Shown here one piece after another: positions 1 through 8,702 of a stretch of 64,000 nt of DNA. The stretch's first letter is position 1. Each line of letters opens with the position of its first letter. The DNA comes from JACKAQ01 sp965227145 (GTDB lineage: Bacteria; Calditrichota; Calditrichia; RBG-13-44-9; J075). A program made the translations under genes and the position numbers. The notes beneath the pieces were generated by a model, which was given only the letters and a program-made list of their open reading frames with translations, did not search any database and had not been told where the DNA came from. The DNA lies in contig OZ245730.1 of NCBI GenBank assembly GCA_965227145.1, positions 5,642,001-5,706,000 on the forward strand, written 5' to 3'.

Positions 1-162
1 GAACTGTTCGACTGGGATGGCGATGCCAGCAGCGCGGCGCTGGTTCATTTGCTGCAGGATAAAATTGCCAATTACGATACCGGATGGCAATTATACCAGA
101 TTGGCGCACCGCTGGAAAAGCACATTCCGGTGATGTTTCGTCAGCGCGGCGAAGCCCTTTAG
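1..162 (+). CDS. C-terminal end of an unidentified protein (truncated by window edge)
   Basis: Only the last 53 codons are present, read in frame 1 and ending at TAG (160-162). The visible tail has a YDTGWQLY stretch. A YDTG-plus-aromatic pattern also occurs in the C-terminal domain of D-glucuronyl C5-epimerases, but this is far too little to assign a function. Codon choice matches the neighbours and the frame stays open from base 1. It converges on the lipoprotein gene at 159-872 and the two stop codons overlap within four bases. It is real as a gene end; its identity is unknown. Confidence 0.55.
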   Translation, partial: ELFDWDGDASSAALVHLLQDKIANYDTGWQLYQIGAPLEKHIPVMFRQRGEAL

Positions 163-872
163 CCGTTATCTTTTGGAAAAAGTAGCACATCCGGCGTACG
201 CGGATTGCTGTTGTGGGACACTTCGTCGCTGAATCCGTCCGCATCCTGCACGCTCAGCAGGATCAGGTCCCCTTTGTCCGTTACCGGATAATCCGCCGGA
301 ATTACGCATTGGAAACGGTAAGTATAAGTGCTGTAATTGCCGACGTAACTCATTGGCACATCGCGAGTTGTGTAAACCGTTCCCGACTGCTGGTCCCGGT
401 AATGCAGCCGGACAATAACGGATGTGAGATTCCCCACTCCCTGATAATCGAGGATCAGCGCCTGGCACACATTTTCGGGCACAACGATGGCCAAATCTTC
501 GATAATCGGCGCCGCATATTCCAGCTTCGCGCTAAATGCCATCGGCTCCGGAAAAACGACCTGAGTGGTATCCAGCGCAAAAAAATTCTCTGCTTCGATG
601 CGAACGGAAATGGCGCGCCCCTGATCCGCATCTGCGCTGAACTGGTAGCGCAATTCGTAATTGCCGAAATAATCCGTTGTCGCAAATTGATCTTCAAAAT
701 AAATATTGGCGTTTTCAACATTTTTCAGGGTAAACTGATTGCTGATGTTCCCGGTAATGACCGCCTGTTTCGCGAGTGATTCCGCGTCGTAATTGTATTT
801 CAGAAATTTTTCACTATCGCAACCGGAAATAAACCCCAACATCAATAGCAAAAAAATAATCGCTCGTTTCAA
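159..872 (-). CDS. Lipoprotein with carboxypeptidase-regulatory-like domain
   Basis: A 237-residue protein with a typical lipoprotein signal: positively charged start, hydrophobic run and an ISGC lipobox with Cys18. About residues 35-110 resemble a carboxypeptidase-regulatory-like (transthyretin-fold) domain, with a G-N-I start and a T-x-x-F-G-N-Y-E turn; the second half looks beta-rich. No catalytic motif is visible. The start is TTG at 870-872, preceded by AAGGGG at a suitable distance, and no nearby ATG fits better. It is divergent from the GH113-like gene at 954 across about 80 bp that must hold both promoters. It is probably anchored in the outer membrane, perhaps in saccharide binding or envelope structure, but the function is unknown. 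Confidence 0.7.
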   Translation of the reverse strand: MKRAIIFLLLMLGFISGCDSEKFLKYNYDAESLAKQAVITGNISNQFTLKNVENANIYFEDQFATTDYFGNYELRYQFSADADQGRAISVRIEAENFFALDTTQVVFPEPMAFSAKLEYAAPIIEDLAIVVPENVCQALILDYQGVGNLTSVIVRLHYRDQQSGTVYTTRDVPMSYVGNYSTYTYRFQCVIPADYPVTDKGDLILLSVQDADGFSDEVSHNSNPRTPDVLLFPKDNG

Positions 873-953
873 AATGCGCCCCTTGTAAATGGTTCCGTTG
901 TGAATTAAGTTAAGTTAGCAAAAGCTGAAATGCAATAAAAGGGATGAGCATAA

Positions 954-3290
954 ATGAAATTGAGAAACGCGCCGGTATTGCTGGCGGTGATTGCGGTGCT
1001 GATGACCGCATTTTTTTTGGCGCAGCTGGATTTTACGAACGCCGGGGAAAATGCGCCCGGAAAAACCGCCGGAAAAAAATTGCCCAATCGCGAAATGCTG
1101 CGCGAACGATTGTACGAATCGCGCGAGGCGTTGCTGGTTTACGCCGCCGGCGATGCGCGCTATCGTGAACAATATCAACAGTTTGCGGAGGCAATGCAGC
1201 AGCGCGGCCGCTGGCTGAAATTCAACATCCGGGCGGATAGTGATGTTCGCGAAAGCGATTTGCGCGGCACAATGGTTTATCTGCTCGGCACTGCGGTGTC
1301 CAATCGCTGGATTGCGCCGGTTGCCCGACAACTGCCGCTGAACATTCGCCAAAACAGTTTTGAATTGTTCGAAAATACCTACGCCGATTCCACGGATGTG
1401 CTCACTTTTTATTACCCGAATATGCGCGATTCCACCCACGCCGTTTATCTGATTACCGGAAATTCCGACGCCCATTTGCTCAGCGAATTGCAACGGTCGT
1501 CGCGGCAATTGTTCAACAGCGCCGGCGATTATCGCGTGCTGCGCAACGGGCAAACATTGCTGATGGGATTTTTCTCGCAAAATCCCCAACAGTTGTGGCA
1601 GTTTGATCCGGAAAATCACCGTGATTATCAGGCGGATGTGCAAATTGCGGGTGGCAATCATTACCGGTTTTATCTGCACGGCGTGCAGTTTTCCGATGTG
1701 GAAATGGGCCGGATTCGCCAAAATCACGAAACGAAATTTCGGGAAATCAGCGAATTTTTGGGCATCGAATCTGCGCCGGACAGCATCGATTATCACATTT
1801 TCGGCACGTTTGAGGACAAAGGGCTGGTCACCGGAAACACCGATTTAACGCATATCGATCCCGAAAAAAATGCGATTTACAGCGTCATTCGCGATGGCAT
1901 TCGCGGCGATGATTTTTGCAGCGATGCCCGTTTGTTGCTCCGCAACCATTTCGGCGAAGCCGGGAAAACGGTTTTGGAAATCGGGCTAAGTATTTATTTT
2001 TCAGAGAATTGGCACGAAAAAGGATATCGATATTGGGCGGCGCGATTGTGGAATTCCGGCAACGCTGTATCGCTGGCGGAAATGCTGGATAACGAATTGC
2101 TCACGCAGGATTCGCCATTGGTGATATCGCCGCTGGCCGGCAGTTTTGTGGCATATTTGCTGGATGTATGGGGCAAACAACAATTTCTCGAAACTTTCAA
2201 AACATGGCAGCCAACAGCAGCGGAAATTGCCAAACTGGAAGCCGGCTGGCATTGGCATCTGGCGCAGTTGGCGAATGCGTTTCGCGGGCAAATGGCGGTG
2301 GATCGCGCCAGCTTTCCGAAATTCGAAAATTTCCGCAAAGGTTTTTGTTTCGCGCACGAAGGCTACCAGATTTACAACGGCTATCTCTCCCGGAAATCGG
2401 ATGCGGCGCTGGCAAAACTCGCCGAAATGGGCGGAAACGCGGTGTCGATCACGCCGTTCAGCTTCATGCGTGATCCCGGAAAACCTGCGTTTTTGCGATT
2501 TTCCAGCGGCTCCGGTTCGGAAAATGACGAAAGCGTGATTCACTCGGCGCTCACCGCCAAATCGCTGGGTATGAGCGTGATGCTGAAACCGCACATCTGG
2601 CTCGGCGGCGGCAGTTGGCCGGGCGATATTCACATGCAATCCGACGCCGATTGGCAGCAATTTTTCAACAATTACCATCGCTGGATGCGCCATTACGCGC
2701 TGATGGCGGAAATGTATCAAATCGACGTGCTGTGTGTTGGTGTGGAGCTGGCAAAAACCACCGCCACGCAGGACGACCGCTGGCGCGAGATGATTGGCAA
2801 ATTGCGCCAACTCTATAGCGGGCAAATGACTTACGCCGCCAATTGGGGCGATGATTTCGAGAAATTGACGTTTTGGGATGACCTCGATTTTATCGGGCTG
2901 AACTGTTACTATCCGCTCAGCGACAAAACCGCGCCATCGGATGCGGAGCTGCGGGCGGGTGTTTCCAACATTGCTGCGCGAGTGGCGGCTATCCAAAAAA
3001 AATACAGCAAACCCGTGCTGATTACGGAAATCGGTTTCACCAGCACGCCCTCACCGTGGCAGCAGCCGCACGAATCTGCCCGCCGCAAACCGGTCGATCT
3101 GGATGCGCAGGCACGCAGCTATCGCGCCGTTTTCGAAACGATGCAGCACGCGGACTGGCTGCGGGGCATTTATTGGTGGAAGTGGCCGAGCTATCTGGAA
3201 TACGGCGGCAACCGTGATAACGATTTCACGCCAAACAACAAACCGGCAGAGGATGTGGTTCGCCAGTGGTATCAGCGGGATAGCTGGTAA
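954..3290 (+). CDS. GH113-like glycosidase with large N-terminal peptidase-like region
   Basis: A 778-residue protein. Residues 1-30 form a signal anchor or signal peptide. The C-terminal 310 residues resemble the TIM barrel of glycoside hydrolase family 113 (endo-beta-mannanase type). The candidate acid/base is Glu598 in GVELAKT and the candidate nucleophile Glu692 in ITEIGF, followed by YWWKWP. The first ~460 residues are not a known GH113 part. Around 330-440 they resemble the tail of gluzincin (MA clan) peptidases, but no HExxH is visible. The ATG at 954 follows AAAAGGG. The 3' end overlaps the convergent GH13-like gene by 19 bp. It probably acts on a beta-linked mannan-like or other glycan outside the cytoplasm; the substrate is not determinable. 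Confidence 0.7.
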   Translation: MKLRNAPVLLAVIAVLMTAFFLAQLDFTNAGENAPGKTAGKKLPNREMLRERLYESREALLVYAAGDARYREQYQQFAEAMQQRGRWLKFNIRADSDVRESDLRGTMVYLLGTAVSNRWIAPVARQLPLNIRQNSFELFENTYADSTDVLTFYYPNMRDSTHAVYLITGNSDAHLLSELQRSSRQLFNSAGDYRVLRNGQTLLMGFFSQNPQQLWQFDPENHRDYQADVQIAGGNHYRFYLHGVQFSDVEMGRIRQNHETKFREISEFLGIESAPDSIDYHIFGTFEDKGLVTGNTDLTHIDPEKNAIYSVIRDGIRGDDFCSDARLLLRNHFGEAGKTVLEIGLSIYFSENWHEKGYRYWAARLWNSGNAVSLAEMLDNELLTQDSPLVISPLAGSFVAYLLDVWGKQQFLETFKTWQPTAAEIAKLEAGWHWHLAQLANAFRGQMAVDRASFPKFENFRKGFCFAHEGYQIYNGYLSRKSDAALAKLAEMGGNAVSITPFSFMRDPGKPAFLRFSSGSGSENDESVIHSALTAKSLGMSVMLKPHIWLGGGSWPGDIHMQSDADWQQFFNNYHRWMRHYALMAEMYQIDVLCVGVELAKTTATQDDRWREMIGKLRQLYSGQMTYAANWGDDFEKLTFWDDLDFIGLNCYYPLSDKTAPSDAELRAGVSNIAARVAAIQKKYSKPVLITEIGFTSTPSPWQQPHESARRKPVDLDAQARSYRAVFETMQHADWLRGIYWWKWPSYLEYGGNRDNDFTPNNKPAEDVVRQWYQRDSW

Positions 3291-5374
3291 ATTTGCCCTT
3301 CGCCGGGCAATATTTTCGCGATCCTGAAATTGCTGCCGCTGATGGAAACCGGTTTCGCCGGCAGCGGCTGATCTGCGGTTGAAAAAATGCGCTCGATCTG
3401 CCGCGCGTTCGCCAAATGTCGCGCCGGAATAACAACGGCAGCGGCTGCGTTTTCCGTATCGAGATTGGCGACAAACAACCATTGCGGCGCCGGAATTGCG
3501 GCTGACCAGGCGATTGCCGGGTAATAATCCGCCATATCAGGCGGCAAAATCCAGCGGGTTTCGCTTTCCGAAACTTCCTTCCAAATCGTTGATAACAATA
3601 AGTTTAGGCGTGTCAAATTTTCAAACAGCCGAACGTTTTTTCCCCAGACAAACGGGCCGTGAGTGGCTTTCTCTCCTGATTTTTCCTGAAATACAAACAG
3701 TTTGCTGTACTGCTCGTTCGGTGCCGGTTTCGGGTGCGGATCGCGCGTTTCGAAACCGAGCGCCATGTATGCGGGCAACGCCGGCAAACATTGCCCGATA
3801 AAGTGGCGCAATTCGTTGCCTTTCAGATAAAATTTGTCAAAACGCGGATCATCTTTATCGGCGGTCATCATTGTGAAATTTGGGGCGACCGCGCGGGTTT
3901 CGGCAATATCCGAATACAGCCGGAAGTTGCGCCGGAACTCTGCGGAGCCAACCACCATCGATTGCAGATCGCCGAGCGTGCTATCCGCATCGCTGGCTTC
4001 GAGATGCTCGATTTCGTCGCCGTAGCCGATGACGTTTGGCGGCGCCAAAAAGGATTCCGCAAAATATCCGAAATACGGCGCGCGGTTTTCCGTGCGGATA
4101 AATTGTTTTACGGATTTTAGTAAATCATAATATTGCGGAATTTGCGTGGGGACGCCATCCGGGCGCATTTGCACGTGGGACATATCGCCGCGCATAAAAT
4201 CGAAACCGAATCGCCGCTGGACATCGGCGTAGTGTTCGCAAACGTATTGCCAGACGGCAGTTCGCGGTCGCGAAAAATCGATCTGCCAATCGCGGTTATC
4301 GGCAATGCTTTCGAACAATTTGTATCGCGCCAGCGGACCAAAAACGCGCGAAAATTCCTCTGGTTCGGCGATGCGGAAATCGCGCCATTCCAGCCCGTTT
4401 TCGTCAATTTTGCGAGCCGCCGGGGAATCGTCCACCAGCAATCCGCGATAGGGCGGACCCATCGTGGCTGGTACCGGTTCGTATCCGGCAGCGTGCAGAT
4501 GTTTGATCAGCGAAATCCGGCGCCGGTTGCGCTGCTCCGGATCGTCCGGCTGCCCGAACAGCAGCGCCAACCGCGAAAATTCCGGATGTTCATCCGAAAA
4601 AAAATGGGCGGCGCTTTCCGGCAATGGCTGGCGGGCATCTGCGGCGCCGTTTTTTTGGAGAAAATAGAAAATTTGCTGCTGCACCAATTCATGCAAATTG
4701 GCGTGATGATCGACGATTTTCTGACCTTTCCGGCGCAGCCATTCGAAATGCTCCGGGAACGCCAGCGCCATTTCCGAAAAACGGTCGGTGTGGGGAATGA
4801 CATCCATGCCGACGGTTCGGCCGGTGAGGTGCAAAATGTTGATCACTGCCCGCAATTGCCGCTCAACCGTGTTGAGATGCGGCAGTTGTTTCGCCAATTC
4901 ATCGCTGAAAAATTCTGGGTTGATTTGCCAACTGCTCATCCCGTACAGGCTGCCCACAACGCCCGGTTCCCAAATCGGCAGCAGGTGAACGGATGATTGT
5001 TGCGGTGGCAGTGTAAATGCGTAAGCCACAATATTCCAAAAATTAGCGATGGTTCGCACATTGATGCCGACCATTTTTACACGCTTCAGCCAGCGGCCGT
5101 CCGGCGCGGATTTAACGGGACTGTGCAAAAATTTCGGCAGCGATCCGATGGGTGTTTCGGGTTGGGTTGCATGTTCGCTGATCGCCAAATCGAACGAGTT
5201 GCCGTATCGCCGGCGAAGAATATCCAGCGTGGTTTGCACCGGGAACGCGACTGCCGTTTCCGGCAGCAAATGCGGGATAAAATCGCATTCCTTCCGGCAA
5301 AATTGGGCGATGTGCGCATCGCCGTTCAGCGTCCAGCTTTGTTGATGCGCGATAAATTCAGCAGGTAATTTCAT
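3272..5374 (-). CDS. GH13-superfamily (alpha-amylase fold) protein, uncharacterised
   Basis: A 700-residue protein in which the four alpha-amylase conserved regions can be picked out. Region I is GMDVIPHT (189-196), region II FDFMRGDMSH with nucleophile candidate Asp397, region III GYFAES with acid candidate Glu440, and region IV TADKDD with Asp508/Asp509. It has no signal peptide, so it is probably cytoplasmic. A long insert (about 200-360) lies between regions I and II. A frame extension starts at TTG 5404, but the ATG at 5372-5374 is chosen; neither has a clear ribosome site. It lies downstream of a 77-bp repeat array that separates it from the trehalase/kinase genes. It could be a glucosidase, phosphorylase or transferase on alpha-glucosides; specificity is unknown. 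Confidence 0.6.
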   Translation of the reverse strand: MKLPAEFIAHQQSWTLNGDAHIAQFCRKECDFIPHLLPETAVAFPVQTTLDILRRRYGNSFDLAISEHATQPETPIGSLPKFLHSPVKSAPDGRWLKRVKMVGINVRTIANFWNIVAYAFTLPPQQSSVHLLPIWEPGVVGSLYGMSSWQINPEFFSDELAKQLPHLNTVERQLRAVINILHLTGRTVGMDVIPHTDRFSEMALAFPEHFEWLRRKGQKIVDHHANLHELVQQQIFYFLQKNGAADARQPLPESAAHFFSDEHPEFSRLALLFGQPDDPEQRNRRRISLIKHLHAAGYEPVPATMGPPYRGLLVDDSPAARKIDENGLEWRDFRIAEPEEFSRVFGPLARYKLFESIADNRDWQIDFSRPRTAVWQYVCEHYADVQRRFGFDFMRGDMSHVQMRPDGVPTQIPQYYDLLKSVKQFIRTENRAPYFGYFAESFLAPPNVIGYGDEIEHLEASDADSTLGDLQSMVVGSAEFRRNFRLYSDIAETRAVAPNFTMMTADKDDPRFDKFYLKGNELRHFIGQCLPALPAYMALGFETRDPHPKPAPNEQYSKLFVFQEKSGEKATHGPFVWGKNVRLFENLTRLNLLLSTIWKEVSESETRWILPPDMADYYPAIAWSAAIPAPQWLFVANLDTENAAAAVVIPARHLANARQIERIFSTADQPLPAKPVSISGSNFRIAKILPGEGQIYQLSR

Positions 5375-5440
5375 TGGAATTTTTTCGTAATTATTTAGCT
5401 GCAATCCGCCAAGCTACAAAGCCACCAAGCCTGCGACACC

Positions 5441-5671
5441 CACCTCGTTCCAGGCTCCCGCCTGGAACGTCTTTTCACACTACTGGTTTAAATACCAAGT
5501 TATTAACCCCTTTTTCCCACCTCGTTCCAGGCTCCCGCCTGGAACGTCTTTTCACACTACTGGTTTAAATACCAAGTTATTAACCCCTTTTTCCCACCTC
5601 GTTCCAGGCTCCCGCCTGGAACGTCTTTTCACACTACTGGTTTAAATACCAAGTTATTAACCCCTTTTTCA
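5441..5671. repeat. 77-bp direct repeat, three tandem copies
   Basis: Three essentially identical units start at 5441, 5518 and 5595, with an exact 77-bp period. Each unit contains a perfect palindrome (CGTTCCAGGC arms around TCCC, at 5446-5469, 5523-5546 and 5600-5623), then a T-rich stretch and TTATTAACCCC. There is no unique spacer between copies, so this is not a CRISPR array. Confidence 0.95.
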
Positions 5672-5674
5672 TTT

Positions 5675-5705
5675 GTCATTCCCGAATGTTTCTATCGGGA
5701 ATCTA
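5675..5705 (+). repeat. GTCATTCC-family palindromic repeat
   Basis: ATTCCCGA (5678-5685) pairs with TCGGGAAT (5695-5702) across a 9-base loop, flanked by GTC and CTATC. It abuts the 77-bp array. Related GTCATTCC...GGAATC units occur at 24936, 60654, 61791 and 61832. Confidence 0.75.
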
Positions 5706-5795
5706 TCAGTTTTCATTGCACTACGTCCCAGAACGATGTGTGAAAGAGATCGTAACCAACCTTTGTGCGCTTTGCGCCTTCGCAGCAAACAGCAA

Positions 5796-6782
5796 TCAAT
5801 CAAATATTTCGTAGATTTTTTCTCGCGGAACGGCTTCAGGCAGCGGTCCGATAACCGCAAGTTTCATCGCGGCGATGTTGCTGCCGGCGACAGCACATTC
5901 CGGTGGTTTGTAGCCATCCAGCCACGCGGTCAAAAATCCCGACCAAAACGCGTCGCCCGCGCCGGTGGCGTCTGCGCAATTGCTGATTTTCCGGGCGGAT
6001 TGGTGCTGCACTTTTTGGCCGTTTTCCCACGAAACCAGGCTGCCTTCCGCGCCTTTGGTGAGGCAAATCAGTTCTGCGCCCCAATTGTGGAAGGTTGCGA
6101 TGGCCGTTTTTTCATCGAGCGATGGATCGTCAAACAATCGGACAATATCGTCCAGACTCATTTTCACAAATGCGCCGTGCGAACAATATTCCGCGATCAC
6201 CCGGCGTGCCTCATCGCGATCGCCCCAAATGGAGGGCGCGTAATTAACGTCAATGCTTAATTTACAACCGAATCGGGCAGCGCGGCGAGCACCGTCCACG
6301 ATGCTGCTTTGGGCGGGTTCCTGGCTGAGCGCAAAACAGGTGGTGTGGTAAATCCGGGTTTTTTGCAGCAGGGCGTCGGAAATATGTGCCGGTAAAATCA
6401 TGCGGTCTGCAGTGCGATAAGCGATAAAATCCGGTGTGCCGGTGGTGCGGCTGACCAGCACAATGGTTGTCGGTGCAACCGGTTCAACAGCGATGAAATC
6501 GCAAATGACGCCGGTTTTTTTTACGGATTGAACCAGATATTTGCCCAAATTTTCGTTGCCGACGCAGGCGACCAGCGCCGATGCATTCCCGAGTCGCGCC
6601 ATATTTGCCGCGAAATTTGCCGGGCTGCCACCCTGAAATCGCTCAAAAGTGCGCACATCGCCGAGGGATTCGCTGATGGTTTGCCCGATGATATCCACCA
6701 GCAATTCACCAACGGCAACGATGTCGATTTCCCGGCTGCGGCGTTTCCGGGACGGTGGTTGCAAATATTTTTTTTGCGCCAT
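5796..6782 (-). CDS. PfkB-family carbohydrate kinase (fructokinase-like)
   Basis: A 328-residue cytoplasmic sugar kinase of the ribokinase/PfkB family. The N-terminal signature begins GGSPANFAANMARLG at residue 51 and the C-terminal signature DATGAGDAFWSG at 271, with catalytic Asp277. It probably phosphorylates a monosaccharide released or imported by its neighbours; fructose, 2-keto-3-deoxygluconate and similar substrates are all compatible with the family. The ATG lies one base after the stop of the trehalase gene (TAA-T-ATG), so the two are co-transcribed and probably translationally coupled. GGGG just upstream can serve as ribosome site. Residues 1-17 are a basic extension before the fold begins. 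Exact sugar specificity cannot be read from sequence. Confidence 0.85.
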   Translation of the reverse strand: MAQKKYLQPPSRKRRSREIDIVAVGELLVDIIGQTISESLGDVRTFERFQGGSPANFAANMARLGNASALVACVGNENLGKYLVQSVKKTGVICDFIAVEPVAPTTIVLVSRTTGTPDFIAYRTADRMILPAHISDALLQKTRIYHTTCFALSQEPAQSSIVDGARRAARFGCKLSIDVNYAPSIWGDRDEARRVIAEYCSHGAFVKMSLDDIVRLFDDPSLDEKTAIATFHNWGAELICLTKGAEGSLVSWENGQKVQHQSARKISNCADATGAGDAFWSGFLTAWLDGYKPPECAVAGSNIAAMKLAVIGPLPEAVPREKIYEIFD

Positions 6783-6783
6783 A

Positions 6784-8685
6784 TTACCCCAAATTTGATG
6801 CGCCGAACAGCCATTCGGCGGGAATTTGTTGTTTCAGATTGCGAAGTTGCCCGGCGTTTAAAATGCCCAGTCCGACTTTGTACGAGGCGTTCATCCAGCC
6901 GAATCCCTCGCGGGTGATGTAATCGAACTGCGTACCAACGTTGCCGTATTCCATAAAAACCTGATGCGAGCGGCGGATCACATCGTATTTCTCCGGTACG
7001 GTGCCGTTAAAATCGGCGGCGTTCCGGGTGATCATATCCAGCCAGCGATATGCCAGCCGCTGCGCTTCAGATGTGTAGCCATAATTTAACAATCCCTGCC
7101 AGATGAGCATTTGGTGCGGCGCCCATCCGTTGGGATAATCCCATTGTTTTGCGGGACGCCATTCGGAAATTTCGCCGCGCGATTGCAGCGATGTTGAGAC
7201 GATCCCGCCCGGCGCTTCTAAAACCGGCAGCGCTTTTTCCACGAGCCGCGCGGCCTGTTCTGCGGAGGCCATTTTTGCCCAGAGCGGATAAAACGCGGTT
7301 GCGCTTTCGAAAAATGTTTTCTTTTTCCGCACAAAATCGTAATCGAAATACATGCCTTTTCCGGCGTCCCACAGCAAATCGTTGACGCGCCGGCGACGTT
7401 CTGCGGCACGTTTTTTCCAGATATCGCTGCGGGCGATTCTGCCGCCGGGCATCGGCAGCGCATCGCCAAAATCGGTTTCGATAATTTCCGCGATATCGGT
7501 TTCGTATTTGTACAGCAACGCGTTCAGATCTACCGTGTTGAGGTTGGCGCAGCGATTTTCGATGCGATAGCTGGTATCGTGCCCGGATTCGCGAACGGCG
7601 CGATCGTGCAGAAAATATTCGTTCAGTGCCGGAACCTCAATTTCTCCGGCGATCATTTGTTTGGCGAATGTGCGCACATCCATTCCGGCGGCAGCCGCGT
7701 GATCGCGCAGCACCGCGTCGTAATGTCCGGCTTCGGTTTCCGGCGGAATGCCCAAACCGTAGGCGTAATAGCGGCTCAATCCGGTTGGCGTCCCGCGTTC
7801 GGCGTTTGTCCACACGGTTTCGTATTCCTGAATGGCGATGCGAACAACGCCCGCGAGCCAGTTGCGGCGTTCGGCGTTTTCCGGCAGATGTGCGAAAACC
7901 GAACGCGCCATCGATGTGAGAAACGGCGGCTGCGATCGGGTGAGATAATACGTGCGGTTGGCGTTGAGAATTTGTCCGTAGTGAACAATCTGGTAGCAAA
8001 AATTATCCACCATCGCTTTGGCGAGATCGACACGCCCGTCTTCGAGCAGACCGAGCGCTTCAAAATAGCTGTCCCAGCCATACATTTCGTTGAAACGACC
8101 GCCCGGTACCACGAACGGAACGCCGCGAATGTGTCCGTTGACGCTCTCCAGTGCCAGCGCCAGAATACCGGGTTTCCGGTTGATGGAACGAACGTATTCC
8201 GGCGTGATTTGCTGCGGCAAACGGATGACCTCCAGCCCGGGAATTTTGCCCGTCCGGGCAATTTGCTGATAATATTCGAGCGCGCGATCGTCATCGAAAG
8301 GGACGTAAATACGTGGTTTGCCGTGTTCACCCGCTTTTTCGTCACCGAGTATATTTGCCAATCCGTGTTCATCGATGCGGCGGGTCAGCCCGTCCCAAAA
8401 CTGGGTTTTGATCATTCGCGACAGCCGCCCGACGGGATTTTCGAAAATGCGCCGGTAATCCAGTTTGGCGATGCGTTTGCCGGCGGCTTTTTGCAGCGCC
8501 AGCTCCTGCAGCAAATTGGATAAATAATATGTGCCGAAAACCGCCAGCGATGTGCCATCCGTGGTTTGCAGATCAAACTGTTTCGGGCCGTGATCGAGCA
8601 CGGTAATCTGGCGGTCGTTGTCTGTGTCTTCCTGTGCCAGCAACCGGCGAAGAGTGTCGTCAATTGGTACGGATATTTTTCCCAT
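6784..8685 (-). CDS. Alpha,alpha-trehalase, GH37 family
   Basis: A 633-residue enzyme predicted to hydrolyse trehalose to two glucose molecules. Both GH37 signatures are present: PGGRFNEMYGWDSYF at 194-208 and QWDYPNGWAP at 514-523. No signal peptide is visible, so it is probably cytoplasmic, unlike periplasmic TreA. The first ~120 residues are less typical of the family. It lies between an MFS permease (17-bp gap) and the PfkB-type kinase (1-bp gap), all on the minus strand, which suggests import, hydrolysis and phosphorylation in one operon. The true substrate could be a trehalose-like disaccharide, since GH37 assignment rests on motifs only. Confidence 0.88.
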   Translation of the reverse strand: MGKISVPIDDTLRRLLAQEDTDNDRQITVLDHGPKQFDLQTTDGTSLAVFGTYYLSNLLQELALQKAAGKRIAKLDYRRIFENPVGRLSRMIKTQFWDGLTRRIDEHGLANILGDEKAGEHGKPRIYVPFDDDRALEYYQQIARTGKIPGLEVIRLPQQITPEYVRSINRKPGILALALESVNGHIRGVPFVVPGGRFNEMYGWDSYFEALGLLEDGRVDLAKAMVDNFCYQIVHYGQILNANRTYYLTRSQPPFLTSMARSVFAHLPENAERRNWLAGVVRIAIQEYETVWTNAERGTPTGLSRYYAYGLGIPPETEAGHYDAVLRDHAAAAGMDVRTFAKQMIAGEIEVPALNEYFLHDRAVRESGHDTSYRIENRCANLNTVDLNALLYKYETDIAEIIETDFGDALPMPGGRIARSDIWKKRAAERRRRVNDLLWDAGKGMYFDYDFVRKKKTFFESATAFYPLWAKMASAEQAARLVEKALPVLEAPGGIVSTSLQSRGEISEWRPAKQWDYPNGWAPHQMLIWQGLLNYGYTSEAQRLAYRWLDMITRNAADFNGTVPEKYDVIRRSHQVFMEYGNVGTQFDYITREGFGWMNASYKVGLGILNAGQLRNLKQQIPAEWLFGASNLG

Positions 8686-8702
8686 AATTGATTCTCAACA
8701 TC

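Larger units (their letters stand above)
5405..5795. other. Repeat-rich intergenic region
   Basis: This 391-bp gap holds three 77-bp tandem repeats, then a GTCATTCC-type palindrome, then about 90 bp without evident structure. Short open frames here read repeat sequence and are not genes. The transcript of the kinase gene (minus strand) must end or pass through here; the palindromes lack adjacent T runs on that strand. Confidence 0.7.

Noticed and set aside
5374..5568. A short plus-strand frame at the 77-bp repeats
   Set aside because: It consists of repeat sequence and antisense of the GH13-like start; no ribosome site.
5441..5671. Possible CRISPR array
   Set aside because: Units are direct tandem copies with no variable spacers and a 77-bp period; no cas genes are present.
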